A DNA stretch of 64,000 bases from Sphaerosporella brunnea (taxonomy: Eukaryota > Ascomycota > Pezizomycetes > Pezizales > Pyronemataceae): positions 1 to 64,000 of the forward strand of contig VXIS01000240.1 of the NCBI GenBank assembly GCA_008704415.1, written 5' to 3'. Under the pieces are notes generated by a model that searched no databases, was not told the origin of the DNA, and worked only from the letters and a program-made list of their open reading frames with translations. Positions 45,730 to 57,735 of the stretch are shown piece by piece; the stretch's first letter is position 1; the number at the start of each line of letters is the position of its first letter. Made by a program: the position numbers and the translations under genes.

Positions 45730-47868
45730 GCACCTCCTTCGGAGGCAGGCGCAGTGGAGTCGACATTCATTTGTGTTATCATTGCTCACAGCTGAAGTGA
45801 GCTGGCGGTGGGGGGGTCTGCTGTCTTTCCCGCAGTGGACTTCGCCGCAAAACTTCGAGGGTTGACAGAAGTGACGCGACGCACACACACAGACACACAC
45901 ACACACACACACCCACACGCACGCGGGAAAATCGCGGATCGGGAATGGCGGTGCGGTGGCTCGTGTTGATCGGCAGATGGACACGAATCGGCAGCGACAG
46001 AAGGAAGCGGTTGCTCTCAGAACCGAGTGCCAAGTCTCGAGGGAAGGTCGAGTGGTGCGACTCGAGATGGAGGTTTCGTCGGCCCAGGCGGCAACAGCAG
46101 CAGCAGGAGTTCCGAAGCAGAAGACCGGCCGACGGGTGACTCGTGGTATCCGGGCGCGAGCAGAGAGGGAGAGCAAAAGAGCACAGAAGCGGAGGAGAGG
46201 AGAGGAGGAGACAAAGAGGAGACCAGGAGAGGGAGCACCAGTCAAATGTAGGATAGAGGACGGGCGCTGTTCCAAGAATAAGATAGCGAGCGAGGGGAAA
46301 GCCGAAGCAGGCGTCGCACAAGAAAAAGAAAGCGACGCGCATGCAGCAAGCACAGCACACACGACGGGCACGCACGCAACGGCAGCAAAGAGGCGCGAGG
46401 CTTTGTGCGTGCGTTCTCTGGTACTTTGTTTTTTACGCCTGGCATGTGCAACAGCCACGGTTGCGGGCTGGTGGGCTTGGACGGGGGCTCTCCAGCAACC
46501 ACTTGACTGCTAGCAGTGGTGCTAAGGATCCGTGATTCGCCGCCGAGCTGAGCTGCACAGAATGTGGTGAGTAGCAGAGTGCAGCGAGAGGAGCCCAGCG
46601 CTGCAGCGCAAGGTGCCAGGTGCAAGGTGTCACGGCGTATCAGCTTCCGCGGCGGGGGGGAGGGCAGCCCTTGCATCGCAAGGGGGCAGCAGCTGGAGCG
46701 GTGGAATTGCGATGGTTTGTGGTCGCACGAGGGCAGGGTGGGGGTGGGGAAGGGGCGGCGGTGATCCCGGACGGGTTGCACAGACGTTGGGGCTCCTGCG
46801 TGGGGAACTCTCTTCTGCGTCGTGAACAGGGTCGATGGGGTAGGCAGAATAGGCACAACAACACAGAGCGAGAGAGAGCAGCAACAGGAGAAAGCAGCCG
46901 CGATATCGGTCAGCATCAACGGCGGATCCAACGCCTCTGCTTCGGCACTGAATCCGCAGCCGCAATTGCACGTGTCGGCGGTGCGCTTACTCAGCTTGAG
47001 CCTCAGCAAACGTGTCTGCCGGCGTTCCACCTTCACGAGCTCGTTCCCGTTCCCGCCCCGCCCCGCCCCGCCCCCCCCCCCCCCTACCCCACCGCTGCTG
47101 ACCAGCTCGAGCAGGCGAGCAATTGGTCGGGGAGGACAGCACCACCGTGGGGCAGTGCTGGAATTGAATTAGTTTTGCTTGCTGTATCTATCTATGCATT
47201 AATGTCGAACCGTGTCGTCGGTAGAACACAGTCATAGATGGATGTACCATGTATGTCGTACTGGCCGTTCTTCCTGTTGTGCACACTGTTACCGAAGCCC
47301 CTTCGCCGGATGCCGTGCCCCACTTCCAAGATTGACGGTGACACGCCAGAATGTCTGGCCTGACTTTGCAGCTCTCGCAAATCATGCAGACAAGCAACCG
47401 AGCCACCAATCGCGTTGTGCGACCGGTGTGGTTGATAATATATGTAACGCAGCCCTGTCCTGGCTGGTATACGAGAGGAGAGGAGAGGAAAGGAAAAAGG
47501 AGGAGGTGATGTTGGCGGGCAACGTGACGCTTCAAGCGGAGTTGGCCGCAGCGATGGTCAGCAACTTCGCTGTGGGAAGCACGGAAGCCGTTGGGTTTGT
47601 GGTCAGCAATAAATCAATGCGGCCTTGGAGACGAAATGTCTGAGATGTAGCTATTATTGTCATCTCAGGGCTTGGTGTTCGAGTTGCTTTTGGAATTTTG
47701 CAGGTGGAGAAGGGTTCAACGTCCTGGTGTGTTGGTTGGCATGCGTGGTGTTGCTGACGCGTGAAACGCGTCTGCTTGGATCGATCTGCTTTGTCGCGTA
47801 ACCGCTCGCCCTCCGCCTATTAATTGTGTCCGCCACCGCTTCTCACCGAGAACCCTTCCTGCTCCGCC
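45551..47868. other. Intergenic region with CAG/CAA repeat and CA microsatellite
   Basis: No gene supported. A polyglutamine-type CAG/CAA tract (45649-45730) and a CA repeat (45886-45912) lie upstream of the GH3-GNAT start. C/G homopolymers occur near 47050-47085. The Mis6 promoter is at the right end. Confidence 0.5.
45649..45730 (-). repeat. CAG/CAA trinucleotide tract
   Basis: On the minus strand this is CAG repeated about 9-10 times followed by mostly CAA with a CAT and a CTA-like interruption. One frame would give polyglutamine (MNVDSTAPASEGGAQQ then Q runs), but it does not splice in frame to the GH3-GNAT gene in an obvious way, so it may be 5' UTR or promoter. Confidence 0.8.
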
Positions 47869-50845
47869 ATGGCAATCGCTGTTTCCGCCGCTGAAATGTC
47901 GGCACCAATTCAAAGTTCGCCTTCCCCGGTCCAGCCAGAAGAATAAAATAAAATAAAAATAAATAAAAAACTCAATCGCTGACCGCACAGACATCGACGT
48001 CATATTCGACGAAGATGCTGTTGACCTGGCAAACAGAATCAAGGCCGGTACGTTCGCTGTCGCTCGACGCTTCAACTTGCGCCTGCTTACCTCGAACGCC
48101 TGCAGCCGCCTCGGAGCGCAAGGCGGTTCCGGAGGGCCAATTTGTCCGCGCGATCAACGGACTGTCGCAGCACGCGAAGATTCGCGGTCTCGCGCCGGAC
48201 GTCCTTGACACCTTGATCGACGCGCTGACGAAGGCGCCATCCTTCCTCAACCAGACCGCAAGTGCTCGTATTGTCAAAGCGCTGATACCGCGGAGGAAGG
48301 TCTCGGAGGAAAATGTATTGACGATTGTTGGCTGTCTGGGGATTGGCGTCAACAAGCCGTCGCTGGCTACCCAGGTACTGCTGTTGCTGCTGGTCTGCGT
48401 CGGGAGTCGTCGCTGAGGTGAAGCAGGCTGCTCTCCTGCGTTGGTTGGTCATGGTGTACAACGTACTTGAGGATTACACCATCCTCTCGCGGATGTACGG
48501 CGTTCTGTTCAACTTGCTGGACATGATCACCCTGCGGTATGCAACGCGTTGTACCACCGGCGGGCGACAGGCTCTGACAGGTGTTTAGGGCCCACATATG
48601 CCACCTGCTGTCGCTGGTGACACGGCGCAAACACATCAAGCCTTTCCGCATCCAGGCCTTGTGAGTTCTCCCACTGAATTCTGGTGAAACATTGGAAACA
48701 TTGGAAACATTGCTCACGCTATCAGGCTGCAACTGAAGCAAGACGTCGGAAACGAACAGCACGTGAATGCGCTCCTGCAGACCTACAAAAACTACTATCC
48801 CGACATCATTGTAGCCGAAGTTGGCCCCTTCAGGGCTGGAGTGTTCTCGGTGGGTCTTGCGCTGATGGTGCAGAAGCAAGAAACAGGGCTGACAGGCAAT
48901 CAGCACCCCAGCCCCGAATGGATGCAGCAGGTACTGGCCATCCAGGAAGCCAACGCCGCCAACAACCCCAACGAACAGCAAAAATCGGCTTTCAAAGTTG
49001 TCAGGCAGGTGAACGGAAAACGCCGCAAAGCAGATCGATCTGTGATACCAGAAGTCCACACTTTTGGAGCCACGGAAGTAAGTCAATACCGCCGCGGGAA
49101 ATTGTGCAGGGATGACTGACTTCCGCAGGCATCGGTGGCGTTGGAAGATGTGCAGGACGTAGATGACTTCGTGCAGAAGCTGGACAAGCTGGAGCTTCCC
49201 AACCAGCTAGTTGCCGTGCTTGAAGATCCTTTACTGCAAAAGTATCTGGCCCTCAGGCCATCAGGTGCGGCCCTCCCCGGCCCTATCGAACTGGTTATCG
49301 GCTCTAATTTGTAACGAGCAGCCACCTCGAACGAGCGTATCAACAACTGGCTGGCAGCCTGTCTGGAGGACGAGCTTCGGCTGACCAAATCCTCCTCAAC
49401 TCCCGGCGCCGCTGCAAGAACAGGCATGCTCCTATCGCAAATAGTCAAATATACGCGTTTCACAAGGGTATGTCGCCTCGATGATCATCCGCCTGATGTG
49501 GTGTGCTGACCGATGCTGGAGCAATTACTGCCGTCGGTGGAGGACTACCTGCGGAAGTATTTGCAGCAATGGGACGGCAGATCCAGCGCCAAGTCTATAT
49601 TGGCTTTGGCGTCTTTCCTTCCTCTCCGGGATTTCGAGCGTACACCTCACTGCTCCGTTGGGTGCTTCCGTCGGCTAATACGGGATTCCCCTGCATACAG
49701 AACTCCATACACACTTCCTGAAGCCCATTGAAAAGGTTACTGGACCCGGTAGCGAGGTGTCAGCAGCCGACTTGCTTGGATTTTACACCGCTCTCCTGCG
49801 CAACTGGGCGGTTACGTATGTCCACCGGATGCCGGAGAAGGAGCCGCTGGACGTGGAATCTGCCTGTCTGCAAGCTTTTGTCAATCATGTCGGCACGCAA
49901 TGCCTGAAGGTGATCCAGGTAAATAATTGTTGAAGAGCACACGATTTGGCTTGCTTGCTGATGTCCTGGCAGGATGCTGGTAACTCCACCGCGATTGGGC
50001 ACGCGGTGCTCACATTCTACGAATGCGCGTCTGCGTTGCCATGGGAGAACGGTCTCTTCCGGCTTGTCCTGCCGCCAGGCGCGCTGGTGTATTACTACCT
50101 CTTCTTGGGGAACCTCGTTATGTTTTCTCGCCTGTGCTCAGTGCTGGTCAAGTACAAGGCTGCGCTGGAGCTCAAAATCCCCATCTACCACATGTCATTC
50201 GTTGACCATTTCAACGGGTATATCATGGACTTGTGTAACTGTCTCTGGAGGAATAGAGCACTTGCCGGAGCACAAGACAAGGATAATAGGAGCGCCCATG
50301 CTTGCACGATTCCGGAGTATTTCCCTCCCTCGCGGCGTGCCTAATACGGCACTAACATAAGGTAGAAACGTAACAGAAGCTCTCAGGACATTATCCAGAG
50401 ACAGAGGCACCGACATCCGCCAGATGTACGTCTTTTCATTCTCTCCCTACCTCGCCAGACTCGCCGCCATCTGCTTCCGAGAGCTGGAGAAACAGCAAAA
50501 CGCCCCAGTCAGGCATTTCGGACCGGTTACTTCCCGCACGTTGCTGAAACTTGCAGCGGTATGTTTCCCTAGTTATCCGCTGTCGGGGAAACCCAACTCA
50601 CTGTAATATAGGATGGCGGTGTCAACATCACCTACGCAGCATACCGTGTTGCAGTACTCGAATTCTTGAAGAGCCGTGGCTTCAAGGGGATCTCAGAGTT
50701 TATGCATGCGACTATGCAGAGCTTGAAGAACCCGCCGGCTGCTAACGCTGCTGCTTCTGCTTCGAAGGCTACGCCCGCGGCTGCGAAGAGGCGTCGTGCT
50801 GCCCCCGCGGCGACACAGGCGACACAGGCAAGTCCCGTTGCTTAG
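47869..50845 (+). CDS. mis6: Inner kinetochore protein Mis6 / CENP-I (Ctf3)
   Basis: Twelve exons are phase-consistent: 47991-48047, 48106-48374, 48427-48536, 48589-48660, 48726-49077, 49129-49264, 49322-49467, 49522-49639, 49701-49918, 49973-50316, 50366-50558 and 50612-50845. A first exon starting MAIAVSAAEMSAPIQ at 47869 is likely, but its donor is uncertain. The product is about 765 aa. Typical Mis6 features: helical repeats with LLRWLVMVYNVLEDYTILSRM, LFNLLDMITLRAHICHLLSL, TRRKHIKPFRIQ, LLQTYKNYYPDII; a middle part with LLGFYTALLRNWAVTYVHR; and a C-terminal FEFLKSRGFKG-like segment, VLEFLKSRGFKGISEF. It ends in a basic A/R-rich tail (AAAKRRRAAPAA). The protein acts in the constitutive centromere-associated network during chromosome segregation. 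Introns are 46-63 bp. Confidence 0.85.
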
Positions 50846-51242
50846 GCGGCAGCCAGTCCGGTTGCTGTGGCGGGGGTTGGGCGAGCTAGGAGGCGTAGTT
50901 GATACCATTTTGTCGTTGGCCGCGTGGTGATGACGAAGGGTTGTGGCTGTGTTGTTGAGTGATCTGGTGTGATCCGTTGTGAAACCCAGTCAATGTTTCG
51001 TTTCTGAGAATCATAGTTGCTCCCTCGTTTTATCACCGCCTTGTGTAACCCCCCTCAACCGCCAAGTTTCAAGTTTAGATCAGGCAAGCAGGGATTAGGT
51101 TAGATTAGGTTAGGTAGGTTCGGAACCACCCGTCCCCGGCTCGTGTGGGGACAACCTCCTTTTTTGTAACTACTACCTCACCTCCACGCGACGCGCCTCA
51201 ACACCAAACAACATCACTGTCACCATCACCATCACCACAACG
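50846..51242. promoter_or_regulatory. Upstream region of the SPT small-subunit gene
   Basis: It contains a telomere-like direct repeat, ATTAGGTTAGATTAGGTTAG (51094-51113), which could be a telobox-type factor site or an interstitial relic. The last 60 bp before the ATG are CAC/CAT-rich. Confidence 0.35.
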
Positions 51243-51652
51243 ATGTCGGCCACCACCACCACCAGCACCACCAGCACCATCACCGCGCCGGCATCTTCAG
51301 CGGAAGGCACGCGGCCGCGCGGCAATCGGTTGATCCGGTTCCTGCAGCTCAAGAGATATCAGTACGAAGTCACGTTCTCGCTGTACATGCTCACGCCGGT
51401 CGAGAAGGTCGTGTTTAGTAAGTTTGTCCCGAGCGGAGCGAGGGGTGGTGGAGCGAGGGGTGGCGGAGAGGAGGGAGGGAGGGAGGGAGCGCTGATGATG
51501 ACGGTGATGATGTGGTAGATACGTTCCTGTTCATCGCGCTGTCGCTCCTGATCATCGCTGTGTCGTTCTATTTGCCGCACCACATCGCTGTCGTCGCGAG
51601 TAGGGCTTGGTGGTATTATGCTGGTGATGAACATGGTGTGAGGGAGCTTTGA
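51243..51652 (+). CDS. Small activating subunit of serine palmitoyltransferase
   Basis: Two exons (51243-51417 and 51519-51652, 101-bp intron) give 102 aa. After a T/S-rich N-terminus come FLQLKRYQYEVTFSLYMLTP and VEKVVFNTFLFIALSLLI, then FYLPHHIAVVASRAWWYY. This matches the ssSPT/Tsc3-like plan: an amphipathic helix ending YMLxPxExxVFN, one membrane span, then a short tail with PxHI. Such subunits bind the Lcb1-Lcb2 heterodimer in the ER and stimulate the first step of sphingolipid synthesis. The intron is rich in GGAGGGA repeats. Identification rests on the YML-P-E--VFN motif and the topology; the protein is short, so some doubt remains. Confidence 0.78.
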
Positions 51653-53253
51653 TGGGGTGATACCACGGTTGGTGCGGGTTGAGGCTTTTTTTAGTACTGC
51701 TTTTTTCGATGTCGGGTGCGGAGCGGGCGGGGGGAGTGTGGGTGATGGCGGGGAGGTAAAGCAGTATTAATCGTGAGGACATTTGCCAGTACGGTGCACA
51801 TGCTGGAGTTGCAGTGATGTGTAGGTTTCAACGAGATGGTGGCGTTGACGACGTGTCTCAAATAAACAAACGCCTTGCAGGTGATAAAAAATAAAAATAA
51901 AAATGAAAAAGCTGTCCTTAACAAGAAGGGGGGGGTTGACAATGGTTATGTCGAAAAACAAAAACAAAAAATCGAAACAATGTTGTGATATCATGGCGAC
52001 GGGCAATAAGGTGAGGTGGCCACCGGCTATATCGCCCTACTACGGAGGTACCCATTAGTTGCATCGCAAGTTTGTCCTTCTCCTACCTGCTGCCGAGTGA
52101 CATCGCGTGTGCGCAGAGCAGCCACAGTGTGCGTTGGGACATCGAAGGCGCTGAGTTTGCGGACCGTATGGGGGCCAAGGACGGTGAAGGCTCCCTCGTC
52201 CCAGCGAGGCCGGTCTGGAGCACATCCGCCAAAGCACCAGCCTCGGTGCATCGTACATCCCGTGCAAGGAGAAGAGTGGCGGCCATGACTTTTTTTTTTT
52301 TTTTTTTTTTTTCACGTTTCGGGCCTTTTCTTTTTTTTTCTTTTGGCAAAACTGTACCGGCAGCATGGTGAAGAGGCAGGCCCCATACGGGTTTCTCGAT
52401 GGCCTCCGGTTTTTCTAAAAATTTGATTTGGAAACATTTTGAGCAACCGGGTTACGTGGCTGCGTTGTGTTTTTGTGAGGTTCTGGTTGATTGCTTGCCG
52501 GCCGGCCAGTTGGTCGCCAGGATAGAACATATCCAGGTGGGACTATTCCTGGCAACCTTGGAGTAGTGACGCTGTGGAATACGGTGGTGGAGGCCACACA
52601 GGAAGGGGGGAAAAAAGAGACGGAAGACGAATACGTCAGTAAAGGACTTATACTGGCGGATGAACGCTGCATAGAGGCGGTGATGGCCTTCTTAGACAGC
52701 ACAAGTGTCGGACTGTGGCCCCGACAGGGCCTAAATCTATCTCCTTTGTCTCGTCACAAATTTCCTTGGTGCGATAATTACAACCTATTTCCTTGTTTCT
52801 ATTTCCTTCGGAGGAGCGAACCCCCAGAGTAGGCCACGTGCCTAGGGGCGGCAATGATTCTGTATCTTAACATGCCATGGCCGCAAGCGGCCAAATGCAA
52901 GATGATTAAAACAAAATGGAGTAGTGCGAAAATAACATTTTGGATACAGCGTAAAGGCTGTTGTTCAGCGCTTATGACTGAGCACAGGCAAGGCTCGGCT
53001 AAATCACATGATCTCCTCGGCTAGCCGCCAAGCCTCCGGGTAAGCGCAGACCAGAGCTGCTTCCGACGGTCGAAGCTACGACTTCCATCTGCCATCAGAT
53101 TCATCCACCTCGTATTCCTCGCTTGCCTTCTTCGTTTCCGCTTGAGCGTTTTCATGTGTTTCCTCTGCTGTTCCCCACCCCGCGCCTGAAACCCAACTCG
53201 CCGCACGCGACTCCCACCAAAACCCCTAATCCAGACATCCGCCTGCTGCAACC
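51653..53253. other. Intergenic region with LINE copy
   Basis: It is AT-rich with many T-run interruptions (52287-52311 is a T tract). The LINE insertion 52569-52916 is the only recognised element. No gene seen. Confidence 0.55.
52569..52916 (+). mobile_element. 5'-truncated LINE insertion with 10-bp target-site duplication
   Basis: TGGAGTAGTG flanks it at 52559-52568 and 52917-52926. The left part still encodes the element's C-terminal residues (LILADERCIEAVMAFLDSTS, GLWPRQG), which match ALLADDRCTEAVMAFLNTT of the remnant at 14405-15700. The 3' UTR carries GGCCACGTGCCTAGGGGCGG, the GGCCGCAAGCGGCC hairpin and GATGATTAAAACAAAA. It is closest to the copy at 573-789. Confidence 0.88.
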
Positions 53254-56200
53254 ATGGCGCTCGACTCACTATCCTTCATAACACCCGCAAGATTGCGCGC
53301 TCTAGTGTGTCCGCTTGGCAGGATTCGACGCTCACGTTTCTCCTCCTTCGTCAGGCGACTGCAGGCGGCAAATGTCGTGCGCCTCGGCGATGTCACCCCC
53401 GACTCCCAAGTCAATCGCGGTACGATTTCCCCCGACAATGCGTTGGGGTACTCCCGCCAATATATTCTTGCTGGTAGGGAGCGTAGCGCTGACAATGTTA
53501 TGCGGTTCTACCTGTAGCCATGTTCAGTCCGCAAGGATTCCCAGACGGCCAGATCATGTGGGACCTGACGACCTCGGTCGACCGCGAGCACCAGTATCTC
53601 GAGACGTTTGAGATGCACCGGCGCACATTCGTCGTCATTGCAGTAGCCGACTACGACGAAGAGTGCGAGCCAGAGCGCATGGTGGCTCAGCTGGATGAAA
53701 TGAAGTCATTGGTGAGCACTCCCGGCAGCGGTGATGGACGCAGCAACCAACCATGCGTGGACTCAGTATCCCAGTGCGCTCTATCACGTCTGCCTGATCT
53801 TTGATGCGCCGGCGGAAGCGGTTCGACACGAGAAACTCAAGTCCGACGGCCATCCGCGATTCCTTGCCGTGCCCACGAAGCGGGAGTCGAAGCTCACGTC
53901 GATGCGCACCTTGATGTGCGACATCACCGCACCGGTCCTGTCCGAAATGAGCGCATTCGCAAAGTCGATACAAGCAATGCCTACACTCGAGTCACCGTTG
54001 TCGCCGGAAAACCGAAACCCCGCCGGAACAAGAGATCGTCGGAACAGCGTCCCTACTGGTGGTGGCCTCACGCCGTTCGGCGTGGACTCGATGACAAACA
54101 AGCGGAAAACAATGGGCGGCTTTGGTGGGGGTAGCGGCGGCGGCGGCGGTGCCAGCAGTCCGAGTGAGAGAGCCCGCATCAAAGGCAAGGGCCGCGTGCA
54201 GGTTGCAATAGCACAGCTACATTTGATTGCTGGCCGGGTCCCGGACGCCGTGAAAGAGTGGGCCATCCAATCTTGCTTCAGTACAATGGTTCGCTGACAC
54301 AGCGGCGCCGATCAGATTTGTTGAGGGTGCAGATGTCTGTAGAGCTAGTAATGACCATCTATGGCACGGGAAAGCGTTGGAAGGGATTGGCATCTGCCTG
54401 GTGCTCCTAGCGAACTTAGGCGTTCAATTTCAGGTCGCTTCAGCCCGCCGCTGTTTGTTATAGTCGGATGTTTATTTTGCGTCTAGATACCCACAATCCC
54501 ATATCCCACCGTCGAGGGCTCCAAATCCACCAAATCTTCCCCCGCCCCTTCAAAGCCCTCGACACCGATTCCAACTCTGGTCAATGGCGCGGAGCCAGGA
54601 TCACCGCAACAAGTCATGGAATTACTCCCGGAACTCCACAAGAACATCGTCAATCTGTACCTGCGGGCTTCAAATTTCTCTGGAGAATCGGTACCGAACA
54701 TTTCTTACTGCGAGACGATTTTGCGCCATGCAAAGCTGCTCACTTCTCTGTACCTATCGAACGGAGTCGCCCGTGACGCGATCGCACATGTTGTATTCGG
54801 CACACCGATCCCGCACAAAGGACCACGGCGGAATGCCCCCCCTCGCATGGAAATTGAGGAGACGGCGATGCGAGCGTATCCACAGCCAGTAGAAATCATG
54901 ACAGTTCTGGAGGCCACCAAGGTGCTCAGCGGAATCGCCAGCGTGCTCGGTATAATAGGAATGAAGCGAAGGAAGGCATTCGTCACCCGCGAACTGGTTA
55001 GAATCTTAATTCCCGGATTGATACAGGCACGTGTTGTGGGTGCTGCCGAGGCAGGCATTCATCCTGCTGCTGGATTGAGCGCAATTAGTGGAGGGCATGG
55101 GTCGCCGCTCGATCTGGGGGAGGGGGATGTGGAGAGCGGGGTTATGGAGCTGCTGGAAGAGCTTTGTCGCGCGTATGGAGTTCTTCCTGGGCTAAAAGGC
55201 GAAAGCTTCACCGAGGAGGAGCAGCGACCATCCTCCAGCGGTACTTTGATGCTCAAGACATCGGTATGGACCAAAGCAGTTATCTCCGAACAAGAGATTC
55301 GCACATTTGGGTGGCCGGCGCTCAAGATTCAGGTTTTGAGGAGTTGCATGGCGCTGTGCGAGGCACTGCCGGACTTTCAGGGCGTGTTGAATTTCACAAC
55401 GATGCTGCTGAGGACAGCTGATATGGAGCTCACAAGAGAAGAACAAGTTAGGCTTTCCACTACAGTATCCAGGACGGTAGGCGCAGCACGAAAGCTAGGC
55501 ATTCCTGGTGTGGAGGCGGATTACTGGGACCAATTTTTGCTGCGCGACATAGAATTGGTGGAAAACACTACGTGGAGACCGCCAATAGCGCACAACAGGA
55601 GCGAGCTGATGGACCCGGATATGATGATGTCGCCGACTTCGGCCATAGAAGCGGAGAAAACCCCATTTATCTACAATCCTTTCAGAGAGTCACGGACTTC
55701 AGCAGCGGAGAAAATTCTGGTCAAGGGCGAACCAGCCGAATTTAAAGTCACCCTTCAGAACCCTTTCGAATTCGAGGTGGAAGTGGCGAGTGTAATTCTC
55801 GATGCAACCGGCGTGGATCTTGAAGCCCATCCAGCCAGCGTGGTCATTGCACCGTTCCGGACTTACCAGGTTTCTGTCTTTGCCACGCCGAATGGCACCG
55901 GAGACGTCAATATCTCGGGATGCAGAATCAGGGTGTATGGATGCAAAGAACGCTTCTTTCCGATCCTCACCGGGGGTCTGGACCCGCGAGAGCGGGACAC
56001 CAAAACAAAAAGGTTCGGACTCAAAGCTGCTGAGCCAAGGGTGGATCGGCCACTGTCACAGGTGTCGGCCAGCGGACGGGGATCGCTAAGACCGCCACCG
56101 GTACTGCACCCGATACCAAAGACCCTGTCGCTAACAGTGGTGCACTCGCAACCATTGCTCGTGGTGAAGAACACTAGCTTAAGCCAGAGCGCACTTATGG

Positions 56201-57735
56201 TGCTTGAGGGGGAGAGAAGGATCTTCCAAATCACGCTCAGGAATCTGAGCGCTGTCGATGTGGACCTGCTGGTTTTCAGTTTCACGGACAGCACCACTGG
56301 GCGCATCCAGCAAGCGCTCGCGGAAAAGTCCAATACGCCGGCAGAAACCTATGAGTTGGAACTGATGCTGGAAAAGAAGCGAGCATTCTCATGGCACCGT
56401 CCACGGCGGCATCCAGCTTCAGCCACGCCTTCGCCCTCGCCTTCGCCCACGTCCATTTCCGCCGTTCTGGGTTCTCCGCGGCAACCAATGCGCCCCAAAG
56501 TGTCCACCCAAGACCTCAACAAACGCAAAGTCTACATCCCAGCCTCAGGGGAAGCCACTTTTGAGATTGAAGTCCTTGGAAAACCGGGTCTCACCCATGG
56601 CACCATCCAAGTGGACTACTCCCACCTTGGGAGCTCACGCTCCGAGGTCTCGTCCCGGTTCTACACGCGGCAAGTGATCTACCCAGTGACAGTCACCGTC
56701 AATGCCTCCATCGAGTTGGCTCGCGTCGACTTCATCCCCTTCTCTACCGACTTTGTACTATCATCGCATTCGCCTTCCTCCGCGGCCCCCTTCAAGCAAC
56801 TTTTCGATCGCATCGGTGTCTCGGACGAGCAGGGGGAGTACTGCCTCATGCTGATGGATCTTCGCAATGCATGGCCGCAGCCGCTTCGCGTGCGACTGGC
56901 GCTCTCCGACGCCCCGCACGAGCCGACGGCCTTCGAGGCAGAGGATATTTTGCAAGCGGGCCACACCTCGCGCATAATCCTACCGGTGAAACGCATCTTC
57001 CTCAAAAACCCATACGCGCAGATACCGTCGATTTCGGCGTCCCAGCGGCAATTCGTAGTCTCGACGACCAAGATCTCGGTGGAGCAGGAGCGACAGAGCC
57101 GCGAGGCGTTCTGGTACCGCGAAGAGCTGCTGAAACGCATCGCGGGCAGCTGGGAGGAGCTCGGCACCGAGCGCACGGGCGACATCGAGCTCCGCGGCAT
57201 CCGCCTCAGCCCGCGGATGGTCGAGACGCTGCGCGTGGAGGAAGTCTCGGTCGCGGTCGCGGTCAAGGAACACGCCGGCGCCGTCCAGCGCGTCTCGCCG
57301 TCGAAGTTCGTCGTCGCCACCGATCGCTTCCTGACGCTCACCGCCACCGTCACAAACCGCACCGCCCGGCCCGTAAAGCCGGTCTTGCGGCTCCTCCCAA
57401 GCATGAAGGATTTGCCGGCGCCCCAGGCGTTCGAGCTTGGGCGGCGGCTGGCCGTCAACGGCATCTTGCAGCGGGGACTCGACGTGCTCCCGCCCGGCGA
57501 AAGCGTAGTCGCCGAAACGGACTTTGTGGTCCTCGCCAAGGGCGAGTACGAAGTCAGCGCTAGCGTTGAGGAGGTTAGGGGCGCGGCGGCGGCCGAAGAG
57601 CCGGTGGTGGTCGTCGAGACTGTGGATGCCGAGGGGCGTCCGTTGGATGTGCTCGGCGGGAGGGGCGGGAGGAGGTGCTGGGTCTGCAGGGAGGTTTGTT
57701 TGCTGGTTGCTAGAGACGTTGCTGCTGCTGAGTAA
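53254..57735 (+). CDS. trs120: TRAPPII complex subunit Trs120 (TRAPPC9 homologue)
   Basis: Five exons (53254-53419, 53518-53711, 53767-54257, 54343-54433, 54487-57735) give 1396 aa. The TRAPPII complex activates Rab GTPases of the Ypt31/Rab11 group at the late Golgi, and Trs120 is one of its specific large subunits. Landmarks: MALDSLSFITPARLRAL at the N-terminus, GQIMWDLTT, the segment KSLYPSALYHVCLIFDAP across an intron, GRVQVAIAQLHLIAGRVPDA, HLWHGKALEGIG, FQIPTIPYP, and C-terminal immunoglobulin-like beta domains (FKVTLQNPFEFEVEVASV, TDRFLTLTATVTNRTARP). A glycine-rich insert (GGFGGGSGGGGGASS) at about residue 245 is an unconserved linker. Exon 5 carries more than three quarters of the protein. 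The start is in ACCATGG. Confidence 0.94.

Noticed and set aside
45507..45782. Poly-Q frame as the N-terminus of the GH3-GNAT protein
   Set aside because: It runs into the first exon in a different frame, and no splice joins it in phase convincingly.
46242..47036. 264-codon minus frame upstream of Mis6
   Set aside because: Low-complexity L/P/S-rich composition, no family and long open frames on several strands at once, as expected of GC-rich non-coding DNA.
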